Origin: Catenuloplanes indicus
GTDB taxonomy: Bacteria > Actinomycetota > Actinomycetes > Mycobacteriales > Micromonosporaceae
Assembly: GCF_030813715.1 (NCBI RefSeq)
Contig: NZ_JAUSUZ010000001.1
Coordinates: forward strand, 6,882,001-6,946,000
Direction of reading: 5' to 3'
DNA: 64,000 bases
A model generated the notes under the pieces. It was given only the letters and a program-made list of their open reading frames with translations. It did not search any database and was not told the DNA's origin. Below, piece after piece: positions 15,499 through 22,828 of this stretch (position 1 is the first letter of the stretch; the number at the start of each line of letters is the position of its first letter). Made by a program: the position numbers and the translations under genes.

Positions 15499-15794
15499 TG
15501 TGGACCGCAGCCCGGTCCCGGGTCGTGCGCCGGGTGGCGGTCACGCCAGCGATCGGCACGATGACGCACCTGGTGACCGACTTCTTCGAGCCGCCGCAGA
15601 TCCTCGCGATCGCGCTCCCTATCCTGCTCGGCAGCGTCACGCTGATCGCCCAGTTCCTGATCGAGTTCGAGCAGCGGCTGGCCGGTGTCGAGGAGACCCA
15701 GCACCTCCGATCGCAGCGGATGGAGGACCCGGTCAAGGAACGCAGCCAGATCTTCGGCGAGCTGTGGGAGCTGGCCTCTACGCCCGCGAGGTGA
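15498..15794 (+). CDS. Small membrane protein, shortened paralogue of the 12653 protein
   Basis: 98 residues. The ATG at 15498 overlaps the stop of the SCO2521-like gene, so translation is coupled. One clear transmembrane helix, 'ILAIALPILLGSVTLIAQFL' (residues 35-54), runs into 'IEFEQRLAGVEETQHLRSQR', a likely coiled coil. The tail 'ERSQIFGELWELAS' parallels 'KSTEIYRDLWEEAA' of the 12653-13498 protein. It therefore looks like that architecture with the central soluble domain removed. The last 17 nt overlap the end of the convergent SCO2522-like gene. It may anchor or recruit the products of the neighbouring cluster to the membrane (inference). Confidence 0.65.
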   Translation: MWTAARSRVVRRVAVTPAIGTMTHLVTDFFEPPQILAIALPILLGSVTLIAQFLIEFEQRLAGVEETQHLRSQRMEDPVKERSQIFGELWELASTPAR

Positions 15795-16749
15795 AGACGT
15801 AGTCGATGCGGTCGACGACTTCGTCCGGGATTGTGATGCCCTCGGCTGCCGCGCGTGTCGCGACCTGTTCGGCCACGTCGCGCTGGACCGCGACCTGGCT
15901 CAGGATCACCCGCACCGCGGTCTCGATCTCGATGAAACGGGTGTCCAGCACCGAGGCGGTGCGGAGCGCGGTGAACGGCGCGGCCCGGGGCTCCCACTGG
16001 ATCACGGCGGGCAGCTCGTGCCAGGACGCCGGCAGGTCCGCGCGGGTGGCCGGTTCCGGTCGCCAGACCGGCTCGCCGCGGTCGCGCAGCAGGCCCAGGC
16101 GGAGCAGCTGCCAGACCGCGGCCAGGAACGGGCACGCCCACAGCCGGCCGGTCTTGCGCTCCTGCCAGATCTCCACGTCGACGTAGATCGAGTGGTTCTT
16201 CACCGCGTTCTGCCGGGGCGGCTGCCAGCCGCGGGCCGCGTCCATCGCCTCGGACGCGGCGGCGCCGGTGGACGGCGGCTCGCCGTTGGAGAGCCAGCCG
16301 CTCTGGTGCGTGGGCGGGCGCGAGCCGTTCGTGCCGCGCGGCGGGTCGGCGACCAGCCGGCTCTCCACGATCCGGGCCACCTCGACGCCGTCCGTGGTCG
16401 CGCAGGCAGACTCGCGCGCGATGTAGTCGATCCGCAGGCCGGCCTCGTCCGCGGCGGCGGCCAGCTCCGGTATCACGTCGGCGGGCGAGCCGAACGGCGC
16501 GAAGTAGTCGTCGATCAGAAAGCAGGTGCTGATCCGGCTGGCCTGGCCGGGGCGGCTGTCCGCCTCCACCCGGCGCAGCGCGTCCGCCCACGGCCGGACC
16601 CGCCGGAACTGGGCGCGCAGTCGTTCCGGCCCGGCCGCGAAGTCCTCCATGTAGAGATGACCCAGCTCGATCGACAGGTGGGCGAGCGGCGTCGACCGTA
16701 CCCTCGGGGTCGCGGTGGTCTCCGTGTAGGTCACCTCCGGGACGGTCAC
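15778..16749 (-). CDS. SCO2522 family protein
   Basis: 323 residues from the GTG at 16749, which overlaps the stop of the preceding gene (GTGA) and has GGGAGG upstream. Longer in-frame starts would lie inside the P-loop gene. Features: 'LAHLSIELGHLYMEDFAAG', then 'ISTCFLIDDYFAPFGSPADV' with an acidic Asp-Asp, 'LRIDYIARESACA', an Asn/Ser-rich loop with 'GSRPPTHQSGWLSNGEP', and a Trp-rich centre 'FLAAVWQLLRLGLL'. The Asp pair and conserved Cys residues could form an active site, but no known enzyme family is recognisable. It is the last gene of the four-gene leftward set. Assignment to the SCO2522 family is from memory. Confidence 0.65.
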   Translation of the reverse strand: MTVPEVTYTETTATPRVRSTPLAHLSIELGHLYMEDFAAGPERLRAQFRRVRPWADALRRVEADSRPGQASRISTCFLIDDYFAPFGSPADVIPELAAAADEAGLRIDYIARESACATTDGVEVARIVESRLVADPPRGTNGSRPPTHQSGWLSNGEPPSTGAAASEAMDAARGWQPPRQNAVKNHSIYVDVEIWQERKTGRLWACPFLAAVWQLLRLGLLRDRGEPVWRPEPATRADLPASWHELPAVIQWEPRAAPFTALRTASVLDTRFIEIETAVRVILSQVAVQRDVAEQVATRAAAEGITIPDEVVDRIDYVFTSRA

Positions 16750-17663
16750 AGGCCCTCCCAGGCGTCGTCGTCGACGATCTTCTTCGCGAGCTTGTCCAGC
16801 GCGTCCACGGTCTGCTGGTTGGCCGCGTGCCGCTGCCACACGTCGCCGTCGGTGAGCAGCTGCTCGCGCCACTGCAGCACCGGGTCGAGCGGGATCTGGC
16901 CGAGCATCAGCGTGCGCCCGACCCGTTCCCGGGCGGCCTGCCGCTGCAGCTCCTGGTTGCACGCGTCCACCCAGGCCAGCTGCTCCGGGCGGAGCCCGGC
17001 GTAGTCCGGCGACCGTGGGTCGACCACCGCGGTCCGCACGAAACGCACTGAGTTCGCCAGCCGCCGGGGGTCGTGGCCGCGGTCCTCACCGATCCGCAGG
17101 ATGCCGCGCTCGCCGTAGACCAGGCTGGCCGCGGCGCCGATGTGCTGGCTGGTCCACCGGTGGAAGACCAGCCACCGGTGCCGCAGGTGGGCCAGCTCGG
17201 TCCGCGCGGTCGCGGCCAGTGCGATGTCGATCGCGTACGACCGGCCCGCGCTCAGGTCGACCAGGCAGAGGTCGAACTCCTCGTCCAACCGGAGGAACAG
17301 CTCCGTGCACCGGTCGACGATCTCGCCGGTCGACGCGAACTCACCGCCACCGGCGTCGCCCGGGAAGAGCATCAGCCGGCCCGCCCCGGCTGGCCGGCTG
17401 CGCAGGCTCGGCCGCTGCGACTCGGTCCACACGTTCAGCCGGCGCGGTGACGCGCTCTGGCCGCGCAGGTAGGAGTGCATGCCGTCGTGCGGCACCCTGG
17501 CCTGCGCCGCGGAGATCTGGAAGATCGCGCCCGCGGTGGGGGAGCCGAAGTCGAAGTCGAGGTAGCAGGCGTCGCCGCCCTGCAGTGCGTGCCGGTAGAC
17601 CACGTTGCTGCTGGTCACCGAGCGCCCGGTGCCGCCCTTGTCGGACGTGGCGAAGACGAGCAT
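16746..17663 (-). CDS. SCO2523 family variant P-loop protein (ParA/MinD-like fold)
   Basis: 305 residues from the ATG at 17663, one base after the stop of the SCO2524-like gene. The N-terminus 'MLVFATSDKGGTGRSVTSSN' is a ParA/MinD-type deviant Walker A (KGGxGKS), except that the second lysine is Arg. 'ACYLDFDFGSPTAG' gives the Asp that follows in switch I, and 'FDLCLVDLSAGRSYAIDIAL' corresponds to Walker B (hhhDhs). The C-terminal 'PLDPVLQWREQLL' resembles the end of MinD-like ATPases. The Lys-to-Arg change predicts altered or absent hydrolysis, and the family name 'variant P-loop' (from memory) reflects this. Likely a nucleotide-dependent switch or localisation factor (inference). It overlaps the SCO2522-like gene. 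Confidence 0.75.
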   Translation of the reverse strand: MLVFATSDKGGTGRSVTSSNVVYRHALQGGDACYLDFDFGSPTAGAIFQISAAQARVPHDGMHSYLRGQSASPRRLNVWTESQRPSLRSRPAGAGRLMLFPGDAGGGEFASTGEIVDRCTELFLRLDEEFDLCLVDLSAGRSYAIDIALAATARTELAHLRHRWLVFHRWTSQHIGAAASLVYGERGILRIGEDRGHDPRRLANSVRFVRTAVVDPRSPDYAGLRPEQLAWVDACNQELQRQAARERVGRTLMLGQIPLDPVLQWREQLLTDGDVWQRHAANQQTVDALDKLAKKIVDDDAWEGL

Positions 17664-17664
17664 G

Positions 17665-19515
17665 TCACACCGGCTCGGCGGTGGCCTCGCGCGCGGCGGC
17701 GAGGCGGTCGAGCCGGATCAGCACGTCCTCGGCCAGCGCCTTGGCGCTGCCCGGCCGCTGCCGCAGGATCCGGCGGGCTCGCTGGAGCTGGCGGTTGACC
17801 TGCTCCAGCTCGGTGCGCAGCCGCTCGCCGCGCTGCGCGAGGCCGTTGAGCTGTTCCTGGTCGTACAGGTGCTCGGCCTCGATCAGGAGGTCGGCTGCGA
17901 TGTCGGTGAGCCGCTCACTGCGCGGCGGCGAGCTGCGGATCACCTGGGCGGCCTGGATCAGGCAGTCGACCACGCGTTTCGTGTAGTACCAGGAGGGGAG
18001 CATGGGCTTGGCGTCGATGTCGAACACCCGGGACGGGTCGTCCCACAGGTCCGCGGCGCGGTCGTCGGTGAGCCGCCGGTCGGTGAGGTGTGCCCAGACC
18101 CGGCCGGCCAGCGACGTGGCGCTCTGCCGGGCCTCGTTGTCGGAGAGCAGCCCGGCCAGGTGCACGGTGCGCTTGAGCAGCACCGGCGCGAAGTCGGACG
18201 CGATCCAGCCGAGCTGCGGCCCGCCGGCCTTCTCGCTGCCGACCAGCACGAAGCTCTCACCGGGATGGTGCAGGCGGATCGCCGCGTCGCCCTCGAACGG
18301 GCGGCGGGTGATCCGGCTGCGGTTGGCCAGCTCGTCCAGCACGGCGCCGACCCGGGCGAGGTCCGCGTCGGACGCGCGCCGGGTGATCAGGTCCTGCACC
18401 ACCATGCCGCTGATCAGCAGGTTGAGGTAGTCGGACTCGCGGCCGTCGGTCCCCACCCACGGCAGGTCCTCCAGCGGCCACCGATCGGAGCCGAACGTGC
18501 CGACCACCGACCAGTACGACTGGGTGAGGTCCCAGCGCAGTTGCAGCGCCTGCGCGAGGCGCAGCTGGTCCTCGTTGAGCAGGCCGAGCAGCCGGGTGCG
18601 CTCGGAGAACAGCGACCGGATCGCGTCCAGCGCGACCACCGTGAAGTACAGGTACGGCTTCGGCTCGGCCACGCCGTCGGGCTGACGGCCGATCGGGTCC
18701 GTTCCCTCGATCGGCGGCGCGTTCTCCACCAGCCCCCAGGACCAGCCGCACTCGAACAGCCGGTTCGGGTCGTCGAGCAGGCTGCCCTCCTCGGCACCGG
18801 AACCGATGGTGACGTCGTCCCGCAGGCGGGCGTTGATCTCCCGCAGCGAGAGCCGGAGCTCCTCCACGATCTGGCGTTCCGGCAACCGGCCCTGGTTCGT
18901 GGTCTTCAGCAGCTGCCGGCCCTGCTCGTCGGTGGTGTCGAAGACGTTGACCGCGAAGCTGCGCAGCAGGCCGACCATGGCCGCGGTGAGCCGGACGCTC
19001 GCCATCCGCTCCAGCCGGTCGACCTGCTGCCGCAGCGTCTCCCGGGTGACCACGGCACGGAACGTCTTCGCGAAACCGATGGTCGCGAGCATCAGCGTCA
19101 CGGAGATCGAGAACGAGTCGACCACGTCCAGCGCACGCTGCTCCGGCTTGATCTCGTCGGCCGTGTGCGGCTCCGCGGCGCTGAAGTACGTGTCCCCGGA
19201 GAACAGCGGCGTGCCGTCCGGCGCCGTGTACTTCTCCAGGTACTCCGTGATCAGTGAGACCAGCCGTTTCGGCACCTCGAGGTGATCGCCCAGCGCGGCC
19301 AGTGAGCCGATCACGTCGTCCTCGGTCTCGTCCGGCCGGTCGATACGGAACGTGGGCACGTCGGCGGCCGGTGCCATGACGCAGAGCAGCTGCTCCGCGT
19401 CGCTGATCGAGTTGCTACCGTCGCGCCCGCCCCAGCGCCACTCGGCGCCGCCACCGGAGTAGCTGGCGAACGCGCGCCAGATCTCCAGGAGGTGCTGGCG
19501 AGGTTGGACATCCAT
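17665..19515 (-). CDS. SCO2524 family protein
   Basis: 616 residues from the ATG at 19515. Its ribosome site AGGAAG sits in the last codons of the methyltransferase gene. Opening: 'VQPRQHLLEIWRAFASYSG', then 'GGRDGSNSISDAEQLLC' and 'FRIDRPDETEDDVIGSLAA'. The middle is helical with Leu-rich stretches ('VVALDAIRSLFSERTRLLGL'), and the C-terminus 'LNGLAQRGERLRTELEQVNR' is a predicted coiled coil. There is no signal peptide and no confident membrane segment. It is the largest member of the cluster and may be a scaffold. I recall the S. coelicolor SCO2524 family beginning in this way, but a search must confirm it. Function unknown. Confidence 0.65.
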   Translation of the reverse strand: MDVQPRQHLLEIWRAFASYSGGGAEWRWGGRDGSNSISDAEQLLCVMAPAADVPTFRIDRPDETEDDVIGSLAALGDHLEVPKRLVSLITEYLEKYTAPDGTPLFSGDTYFSAAEPHTADEIKPEQRALDVVDSFSISVTLMLATIGFAKTFRAVVTRETLRQQVDRLERMASVRLTAAMVGLLRSFAVNVFDTTDEQGRQLLKTTNQGRLPERQIVEELRLSLREINARLRDDVTIGSGAEEGSLLDDPNRLFECGWSWGLVENAPPIEGTDPIGRQPDGVAEPKPYLYFTVVALDAIRSLFSERTRLLGLLNEDQLRLAQALQLRWDLTQSYWSVVGTFGSDRWPLEDLPWVGTDGRESDYLNLLISGMVVQDLITRRASDADLARVGAVLDELANRSRITRRPFEGDAAIRLHHPGESFVLVGSEKAGGPQLGWIASDFAPVLLKRTVHLAGLLSDNEARQSATSLAGRVWAHLTDRRLTDDRAADLWDDPSRVFDIDAKPMLPSWYYTKRVVDCLIQAAQVIRSSPPRSERLTDIAADLLIEAEHLYDQEQLNGLAQRGERLRTELEQVNRQLQRARRILRQRPGSAKALAEDVLIRLDRLAAAREATAEPV

Positions 19516-19524
19516 CCCGGCTGC

Positions 19525-20289
19525 TCACTTCCTGTGAGACGCGCTGCCTCTACCTGCGAAACCCGTCACGACGATCATTCCCTTGTAGCCGTCGCGCAGT
19601 GTCGTGTCGTCCACCGTGTGCAGATTGACATTATGGGTCAGGCCCGCAAGGCAGCGCTCGATGTCGTTCTCGTCCACCGCCAGCGCGGGAAACTCCAGCG
19701 TGCCGACCTTGTAACCCTGCGATTCCTTCATGAAGGCGGCGACGAATGGGGCGGACCGCTTGAGAGACCCCACGAAGTTGCGGGTGGCCCGCTCGAACTC
19801 GTGCCGGTTCTGCGTGATCGACTCGGCGACGAAGAACATCGTCCCCATGTCGAACGCGCCGTTCTGCGGCAGCGTGAAGACGTTGCCCGCGACGATCTCG
19901 GTGCGATCGCTGATCGCGGTGGACGGATCCGCGATCACGTCGTAGGCCGGGCGGCCGGCCCGCAGCCGCGCGGTGAACTCCGCCCAGCTCGGGCTGGGTG
20001 ACGCCTGCTGGCGCGCGAGCCAGGCACGGTTCGTGCGGGCGCGCTCGAACAGCGTTACCCGATCGGCCCACGGCAGCATGGACAGCGAGGGGTAGAGGTT
20101 CGTTCCGGTGCCGACGTCGATCGCCAGCCCGTGCCGGCGCGGCTGGGCCGAGGAGAAGAACCTGCCGAGATGATCAAGAATCTCGGCGTCCGCCCGGCGC
20201 ACGCTGTCATAGTTGTGCTTGAAGTACAAGTCAGAGTCGAAAGCGTCCCACGCCCACTCCGCGTTCGACCGAGTCTGCGTATCGGTCAT
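19525..20289 (-). CDS. SCO2525 family SAM-dependent methyltransferase
   Basis: 254 residues from the ATG at 20289, with GAGGGAG upstream. Class I methyltransferase features: motif I 'GLAIDVGTGTNLYPSLSML', 'DRVTLFERARTN' (acidic end of strand 2), and 'GAFDMGTMFFVAESITQ' as motif IV. The N-terminal 'AEWAWDAFDSDLYFKHNYD' resembles the NNMT/PNMT-like group that methylates small molecules. The sequence ends 'KGMIVVTGFAGRGSASHRK'. It is the first gene of the four-gene operon, so the region 20290-20684 carries its promoter. The substrate is unknown. Its constant company with a P-loop switch and SCO2524 suggests a role in a signalling or modification system, not in plain metabolism (inference). Confidence 0.75.
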   Translation of the reverse strand: MTDTQTRSNAEWAWDAFDSDLYFKHNYDSVRRADAEILDHLGRFFSSAQPRRHGLAIDVGTGTNLYPSLSMLPWADRVTLFERARTNRAWLARQQASPSPSWAEFTARLRAGRPAYDVIADPSTAISDRTEIVAGNVFTLPQNGAFDMGTMFFVAESITQNRHEFERATRNFVGSLKRSAPFVAAFMKESQGYKVGTLEFPALAVDENDIERCLAGLTHNVNLHTVDDTTLRDGYKGMIVVTGFAGRGSASHRK

Positions 20290-20684
20290 AACCGACTGTA
20301 ACTCCCTCGTTTTGATCGCGAGTCCCCAACTTGGGATCCGGGTCGACTCCGAGGATGCATGGTGACTCGCTTTTCGATGCCCGGTCCTCGTCGGTGAGCG
20401 AGGGCATGTGAGGGATCTTATGGTGCTGTCACTGTGGTGGAGTCGATCGAGTGACCAAATTGGACGGGCCTAGTTATACACCATCTATGTGCGCTTTCGG
20501 GGGCATCCGTGAACTCTCGCTGAATCGGGTGTGGCGCACCCCGTCAAGCATGATGGGCGGTGTCCAGCACTCTTAATGCTCCCGAGATTGCTCTTCAGTC
20601 GATCAGATCATCCGGTCTACGGTGAAACCGAATCGCCGCACGCCCATCCACTGCGAATGACCTTCGACGATGGGGTGGCCGCAG
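20290..20684. other. Intergenic region between SCO2525-like gene and P450 pseudogene
   Basis: About 395 bp without a supportable gene. It is less GC-rich than the coding DNA and holds the divergent start regions of the methyltransferase operon and the P450. A short palindrome CCAACTTGG lies within 20320-20345. The AT-rich patch near 20468-20490 (AGTTATACACCATCTATG) could be a promoter. Short ORFs here have unconvincing codon use and were not accepted. Confidence 0.6.
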
Positions 20685-21873
20685 ATGACCGCTCCCCGCC
20701 TCCGGACCACCCGCACCTGTCCCTTCGCACCGCCCGAGGAGCACGAGCGGCTGCGCGACCGGGAGACGCCGGCGAAGGTCACCATGCCGGACGGCGAGCA
20801 GGCCTGGGGCGCTCGGCCGCCTCGACCACATCCGTGCGATGCTCTCCGACCCCCGGTTCAGCTCCGACCGCCGGCTCCCCGGCTTCCCCTCGCTCACCGA
20901 GGACCGCCTGCGGGCCGCGCCCGCCCGCCGTACCCCGCTGGTGATGATGGACCCGCCGGAGCACGGATCGGCGCGGCGGGCCGTGGTCGGGGAGTTCACC
21001 GTCCGGCGGATGGAGGCGCTGCGCCCGCGGATCCAGCAGATCGTCGACGAGTACATCGACGCGATGCTCGCCGGGCCGCGCCCGGCCGACCTGGTCGCGG
21101 CGCTGTCCCTGCCGGTGCCGTCGCTGGTGATCTGCGAGCTGCTCGACGTGCCGTACGCGGATCACGACTTCTTCCTGGCCGCCTCTGCGACGCTGCTCAG
21201 CCTGTCCGCGCCGGCCCGGGAGCGCGCGGCCGCGGCCGAGGCGCTGCACGTCTACCTGGCCGGCCTGATCGCGCGCCGCCGCGAGCACCCGGGCGACGAC
21301 CTGCTCAGCCGCCAGCTCGCGAAGTCGGACGACATCGAGGCGCTGGTCTCGCTCGGCTTCCTGCTGTTGCTCGCCGGCCACGAGACCACCGCGAACATGA
21401 CCTCCCTCGGCGTGGTGGCGCTGCTCGGCCACCCGGACCAGCTCAAGGCGATCACCACGGACCCGTCCCGTACGCCGGCCGCGGTCGAGGAGCTGCTGCG
21501 CTACCTCACGATCGCGGAGTTCGCCACGTCCCGGGTCGCGCGCGAGGACGTCGAGCTGGGCGGCGTGCTGATCCGCGCGGGCGAGGGCGTGGTCACGCTC
21601 GGCAACGCGGCGAACCGGGACCCGGCCGCGTTCCCGGACGGCGCCGACCTGGACGTCGCGCGCGGCGCGAGGCACCACATCGCGTTCGGCTTCGGCCCGC
21701 ACCAGTGCCTCGGGCAGAACCTGGCCCGCCTCGAACTCCAGATCGTCTTCGACACGCTGTTCCGCCGCGTGCCGGGCCTGCACCTGGCCGTGCCCGCGGA
21801 CGACCTGTCGTACAAGGACGACGCGACGATCTACGGCCTCTATCGCCTGCCGGTCACCTGGGACGCGGCATGA
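20685..21873 (+). pseudogene. Cytochrome P450 (CYP105-like), interrupted by one frameshift
   Basis: The N-terminal part starts at the ATG at 20685 (an ATG at 20670 is also possible) and reads 'MTAPRLRTTRTCPFAPPEEH' to 'MPDGEQAW', the usual P450 start. At GGGG 20806-20809 one G too many moves the frame. After it the protein continues 'ALGRLDHIRAMLSDPRFSS' and then a complete P450: I-helix 'LLAGHETTANM', ExxR in 'EELLRYL', and heme loop 'FGFGPHQCLGQNLAR' with the Cys codon at 21706-21708. Without the shift the protein would have about 395 residues, normal for the family. The remaining body is fully conserved, so the change is recent or a base-call error. No dedicated ferredoxin is adjacent. Confidence 0.8.
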
Positions 21874-22046
21874 CCTCAGAAGCGTGATGTACCCGCTTCC
21901 GGCGGCGCGGGTCCCGCATGCTGCAGATCTGGCACCCGCACCACCGAGCCGGCGGCCGCCGCACCTCACGCCCGAAATATCACGATAGGGGACGAGGCGC
22001 CCGGCGGCTCTCCGCCGGCCCGGCGCGAAGGCACCGCCGCCGACCC

Positions 22047-22125
22047 TGAGTGATCACTCAGTGGCGCGAAAAGGAGATCAAATATCGAAGTTGATCGCCA
22101 TTTCGCGCCACTGATTGATCACTCA
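22047..22125. repeat. 25-bp inverted repeat flanking a 29-bp spacer
   Basis: The left arm 22047-22071 and right arm 22101-22125 are reverse complements with a single mismatch. Each outer end contains the motif TGATCACTCA, and the left arm starts with the perfect 14-bp palindrome TGAGTGATCACTCA. The 29-bp spacer holds a smaller inverted repeat GATCAA/TTGATC. No T-run follows, so a simple terminator is unlikely. It could be a paired repressor operator, a structured RNA, or a recombination or mobile-element site. Confidence 0.8.
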
Positions 22126-22690
22126 GTCGGGCGGGCGGGATTCCCGCGGATACGGACACTCGAAAGCGTCGCCAGATATGGCGATATTTCGGACGCGGGC
22201 TTCGCGCGCGCTCCGAAGCAGCCACTGCGCAGCGCCGCGCCGCGCGGCCCGACGCGGCGCGGCGCGGCGCGTTCGTGTGGTGCTCGGCGCGCGCCCGTGC
22301 CAGGCCGGGTCGCACCTTCGGGTCGGGTCGGGTATCCGGGCCGGATCGGGTATCCGGGCCGGGGCCTTCGCGTTGGGCCGGGTATCCGGGCGGGGTCGGG
22401 TCTCCGCGCGGGCCGGTCTCCGGGGCGTGCCGTGTGCCTTCGGGGGTGGGGCCTTGCGCCGGTTGCGAGGTATTTCGGCTGGCTGCCTGGGGCGAGGGGT
22501 GCAGAGGGAAATGTGGGTGTTTGGGTAGGGCGGGTGGTCAGGTAAGCAGAGCAAAGCGATGACGATGGAGGGCTTACGGCCACAGACCGGCAGGGAGAAA
22601 CCGCGGCGACGACCGGCGCCCCATGCCACTCGGCCTATTTTGATCTTGAAGCGGATCCGGTGCGGCCACGAGTCCCCGGCCGGCGCAGAT

Positions 22691-22710
22691 GCCGAACCGT
22701 GCGGTTCGGC
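22691..22710. terminator. Perfect hairpin downstream of the metallophosphoesterase gene
   Basis: GCCGAACCG and CGGTTCGGC are 9-bp arms with a 2-nt gap. The site lies about 120 nt after the stop of the leftward gene ending at 22829. No T-tract is present, so it is only a tentative terminator. Confidence 0.3.
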
Positions 22711-22828
22711 GCGGCAGGGAGCAGACGCGGCGGGGTGCTTTGCAGAACCCATGTCAGAGTCCGTGATCAACTTAAGCTAAGTGTCATCGGGCCCCGGTCG
22801 TCGCTGGCGCTCCTGGAGAAGGAACCCG

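Larger units (their letters stand above)
21874..22828. other. Long non-coding stretch with palindrome and short repeats
   Basis: About 955 bp with no credible gene. It contains the 79-bp palindromic element at 22047-22125, three copies of GGGTATCCGGGC (22330, 22348 and 22380), CG-rich simple sequence around 22230-22270, and a perfect hairpin at 22691-22710. Possible ORFs on either strand translate to Arg/Pro/Gly repeats without start signals or family resemblance. It separates the P450 from the metallophosphoesterase. Confidence 0.65.

Noticed and set aside
16746-17663. Chromosome- or plasmid-partition ParA
   Set aside because: Key P-loop Lys replaced, no ParB or parS-like repeat next to it, and the partners are SCO252x families.
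14587-20289. Conservon (cvn-type operon: sensor kinase, roadblock protein, DUF742, GTPase)
   Set aside because: The cluster has a P-loop protein but no histidine kinase, roadblock/LC7 or DUF742 protein.
22119-22583. Small leftward ORFs rich in Arg-Pro-Asp repeats in the non-coding stretch
   Set aside because: They arise from the GGGTATCCGGGC repeats and CG-rich simple sequence; no ribosome site and no domain.
20685-22828. Biosynthetic gene cluster around the P450
   Set aside because: No PKS, NRPS, terpene or RiPP genes lie near it; the P450 is an isolated frameshifted gene.
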